From the NCBI RefSeq assembly GCF_000471905.2, contig NW_006499997.1, positions 2,623,965 to 2,687,964 of the forward strand: a stretch of 64,000 bases of DNA, in the 5' to 3' direction. Origin of the DNA: Amborella trichopoda. Its lineage: Eukaryota; Streptophyta; Magnoliopsida; Amborellales; Amborellaceae. Below the pieces are notes generated by a model. The model saw nothing but the letters and a program-made list of their open reading frames with translations. It ran no database searches and was not told the DNA's origin. The position numbers and the translations under genes were made by a program. Positions 62,522 through 64,000 of this stretch are shown here, piece after piece; positions within the stretch are counted from its first letter, which is position 1; every line of letters starts with the position of its first letter.

Positions 62522-64000
62522 TTTTTTTTTTTATAAAGGTTAACATTGTATTTATGGGTAAGGAGTGTACAAGAGAGAGGAGGCCAAGTTCACCCCCTAA
62601 GGGGTGGACTGGGAAAATACAGTCAATGTATCATATACAAGAAGGGCTTATAAGACCGCCCAAAGTAAAACTTTTACACGAAGCTCTCAAAAAATACAAA
62701 ACATGGGGAGGCCTAGAGAAGCCAGGTGAGGTTCTATAGAAGCGAGCTGCACCAGAGATCTTGTGCAAAAAAGGCGACGACCACTACTTGATCTTGTGAT
62801 TGCCTATTAGCTCCTTCTTTTGCCAAGCGATCCGCAAAGTCGTTGGACATCCTCCACGTATGCCACCATAAGACATCCATATCCTTGCAAAGATGATCAA
62901 TTTCATCGAATGTAATGGTTAGGTATCATGGCCGAGTGGAAGCCCTACTAGCCCAAGAGAGAACATTCTTAGAGTCTCCTTCAATGATGAGGTGAAATCC
63001 CCAAGAGTGATTAAACTTTTTCAAGCCTTGAAGGAGGGTCAAGGCTTCAGGAATGTGTGATTCCATGATGCCAAGGTGCTCTGAGTAAGAAAGAAGTACA
63101 TTGCCTAGGTGGTCTCTGAAGGTCCCCCCCAGCTCCCACCGGCCCGGGATTCCCTAAGGAGCAACCATCAAAATTAAGTTTGATGTTCCCACTGAGGGTG
63201 GTTGTCAAAAATTGGATCTTTGTGGCCGTCGCGGACAGTGGAGGAGAATATTCTTCCATTGGGGGAGGAACTGGGTCCTTAGTAACCCCGAGAAGGTCTT
63301 GTGCTTTGAGGCCCAAAAGGTAACCATGGATATTACCTTGTACAGGAGAGCTGAAGCCTGTAGTTTAGCACCTCGGAAAACACGGTTGCTTCTTTCCACC
63401 CAAATGGTCCACAGGGTTGCCGCAACTGTTGCCTTCCAAAGGGCTATGCCAGCCTTTGGCCAAGGGGTGTGGAGGTCATAGGAGATGAGCACTTTTACCG
63501 CGGGTGGAGTGACCCATTCGATACCAAACAGTAGCAATATGTTCTCCCAAAATTCAAAGGAGAAGTCACAGTGTAGGAAAAGGTGAGGATTTGATTCCTC
63601 ATCTTTTAGGCATAAAGCACACCTGTTAGGTATAGGAATCCCTTTCTTTTGGAGGTGATCAACAGTGGGGGCTTTGTGAGAGTAGGCAAGCCAGTTGAAG
63701 ATTTGGACCTTGTGTGGAGCAATAGTGGACCACACTTTCGAGACTGCCTAAATGGGGTTGGCTAGAGAGGTGTGGGGCTGCAAGAGGGTTTTGTAAAAAG
63801 AGGCCACCGAGAAATCTCTCGAGGGAGTGGGTGTCCAAACCAAAACATCTTTCCCTTGGTTAGGAATGAAATGGGAAAGAAGGCCTATTAAGAGAACTTG
63901 AAAATTGTTAAACTCCTTATCGGTTAGGTTTCTTCGAAAATAAGGATTCCATACTCTACGTTCTCTTGTAAGAATCAATTCCTCAGCCACTGTAGCTTCT
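62522..64000 (-). mobile_element. L1-type LINE 3' part inserted in Copia-C
   Basis: Minus strand, running off the window. The poly(A) tail is seen as 11 T at 62522-62532, directly next to the Copia integrase. From right to left: C-terminal RT (63748-63990; VWNPYFRRNLTDKEF), one in-frame TAG near 63747, zinc-binding RVT domain (about 63205-63735; APHKVQIFNWLAYSHKAP, RCALC…HLFLHC), then an RNase H-like domain (LNFDGCSLGNPGPVGAGG near 63130-63180) split by two frameshifts, one in a G-run at about 63125-63131. Fewer lesions than its host element, so it is younger. Confidence 0.9.

Noticed and set aside
1..64000. tRNA, rRNA or known small RNA genes
   Set aside because: None recognised by eye on either strand; the tRNA-like words seen are Copia primer sites. 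A covariance-model scan would be needed to exclude small RNAs.

Overview
The window is nuclear DNA from a flowering plant. It is AT-rich, intron-bearing and packed with nested retrotransposons. The plant assignment rests on a plant-type ELCH/VPS23 protein, plant Ty1/Copia elements primed by the initiator-Met tRNA (TGGTATCAGAGC), an RTE-type LINE tail and a family of Mutator-like MITEs. The species cannot be told from the sequence. One 20-N assembly gap lies at 30772-30791.

The main architecture is a direct segmental duplication. Unit 1 runs from before position 1 to about 20.43 kb, with a non-duplicated stretch to about 24.19 kb. Unit 2 runs from about 24.19 to 61.04 kb. Each unit carries, from left to right and all on the minus strand, an intact intronless ELCH gene (the VPS23/TSG101 subunit of ESCRT-I; 1643-2878 and 25881-27116) and then pieces of a spliced gene for CSL4, the S1/zinc-ribbon cap subunit of the RNA exosome. 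CSL4 was found by eye from four short exons with GT-AG borders. Unit 2 keeps the last three (51405-51489, 49544-49625, 46547-46635) in perfect phase. Unit 1 keeps one matching exon (16365-16446) plus an upstream exon with a nonsense codon (22136-22224), and has lost the exon between them. The 5' CSL4 exons were not found.

Layout. 0-8.4 kb: ELCH copy A, leader repeats, a LINE reverse transcriptase remnant. 8.4-10.7 kb: two MITEs. About 11.0-15.1 kb: a long LTR and the 3' half of a minus-strand Copia element (Copia-A). 15.2-20.4 kb: CSL4 intron holding a short LTR (Copia-B) and a long plus-strand LTR (Copia-C). 20.4-24.2 kb: CSL4 exon with stop, RTE LINE tail, short tandem repeats. 24.2-30.1 kb: ELCH copy B and flanks. 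30.1-31.3 kb: a hAT-like insertion with a minisatellite and the assembly gap. 31.6-36.1 kb: three MITEs and a truncated Copia-A LTR. 36-46.2 kb: gene-free DNA and a decayed Ty3/Gypsy element. 46.5-51.5 kb: the CSL4 3' exons. 51.9-58.0 kb: Copia-B broken by a nested Copia 3' fragment. 58.7-62.5 kb: Copia-C LTR, primer site and decayed gag-pol. 62.5-64 kb: a LINE inserted into Copia-C.

The two host genes act in unrelated machines (endosomal sorting; RNA decay) and look linked only by position. MITEs, LTRs and leader repeats shared at matching places show that most insertions came before the duplication. Later events were deletions in unit 1, the Gypsy element (present only in unit 2) and local tandem duplications. 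I saw no novel gene system. The most noteworthy points are the paired intact ELCH paralogs, one with a changed conserved UEV residue, the unequal decay of CSL4, and the nested and tandem LTR structures.
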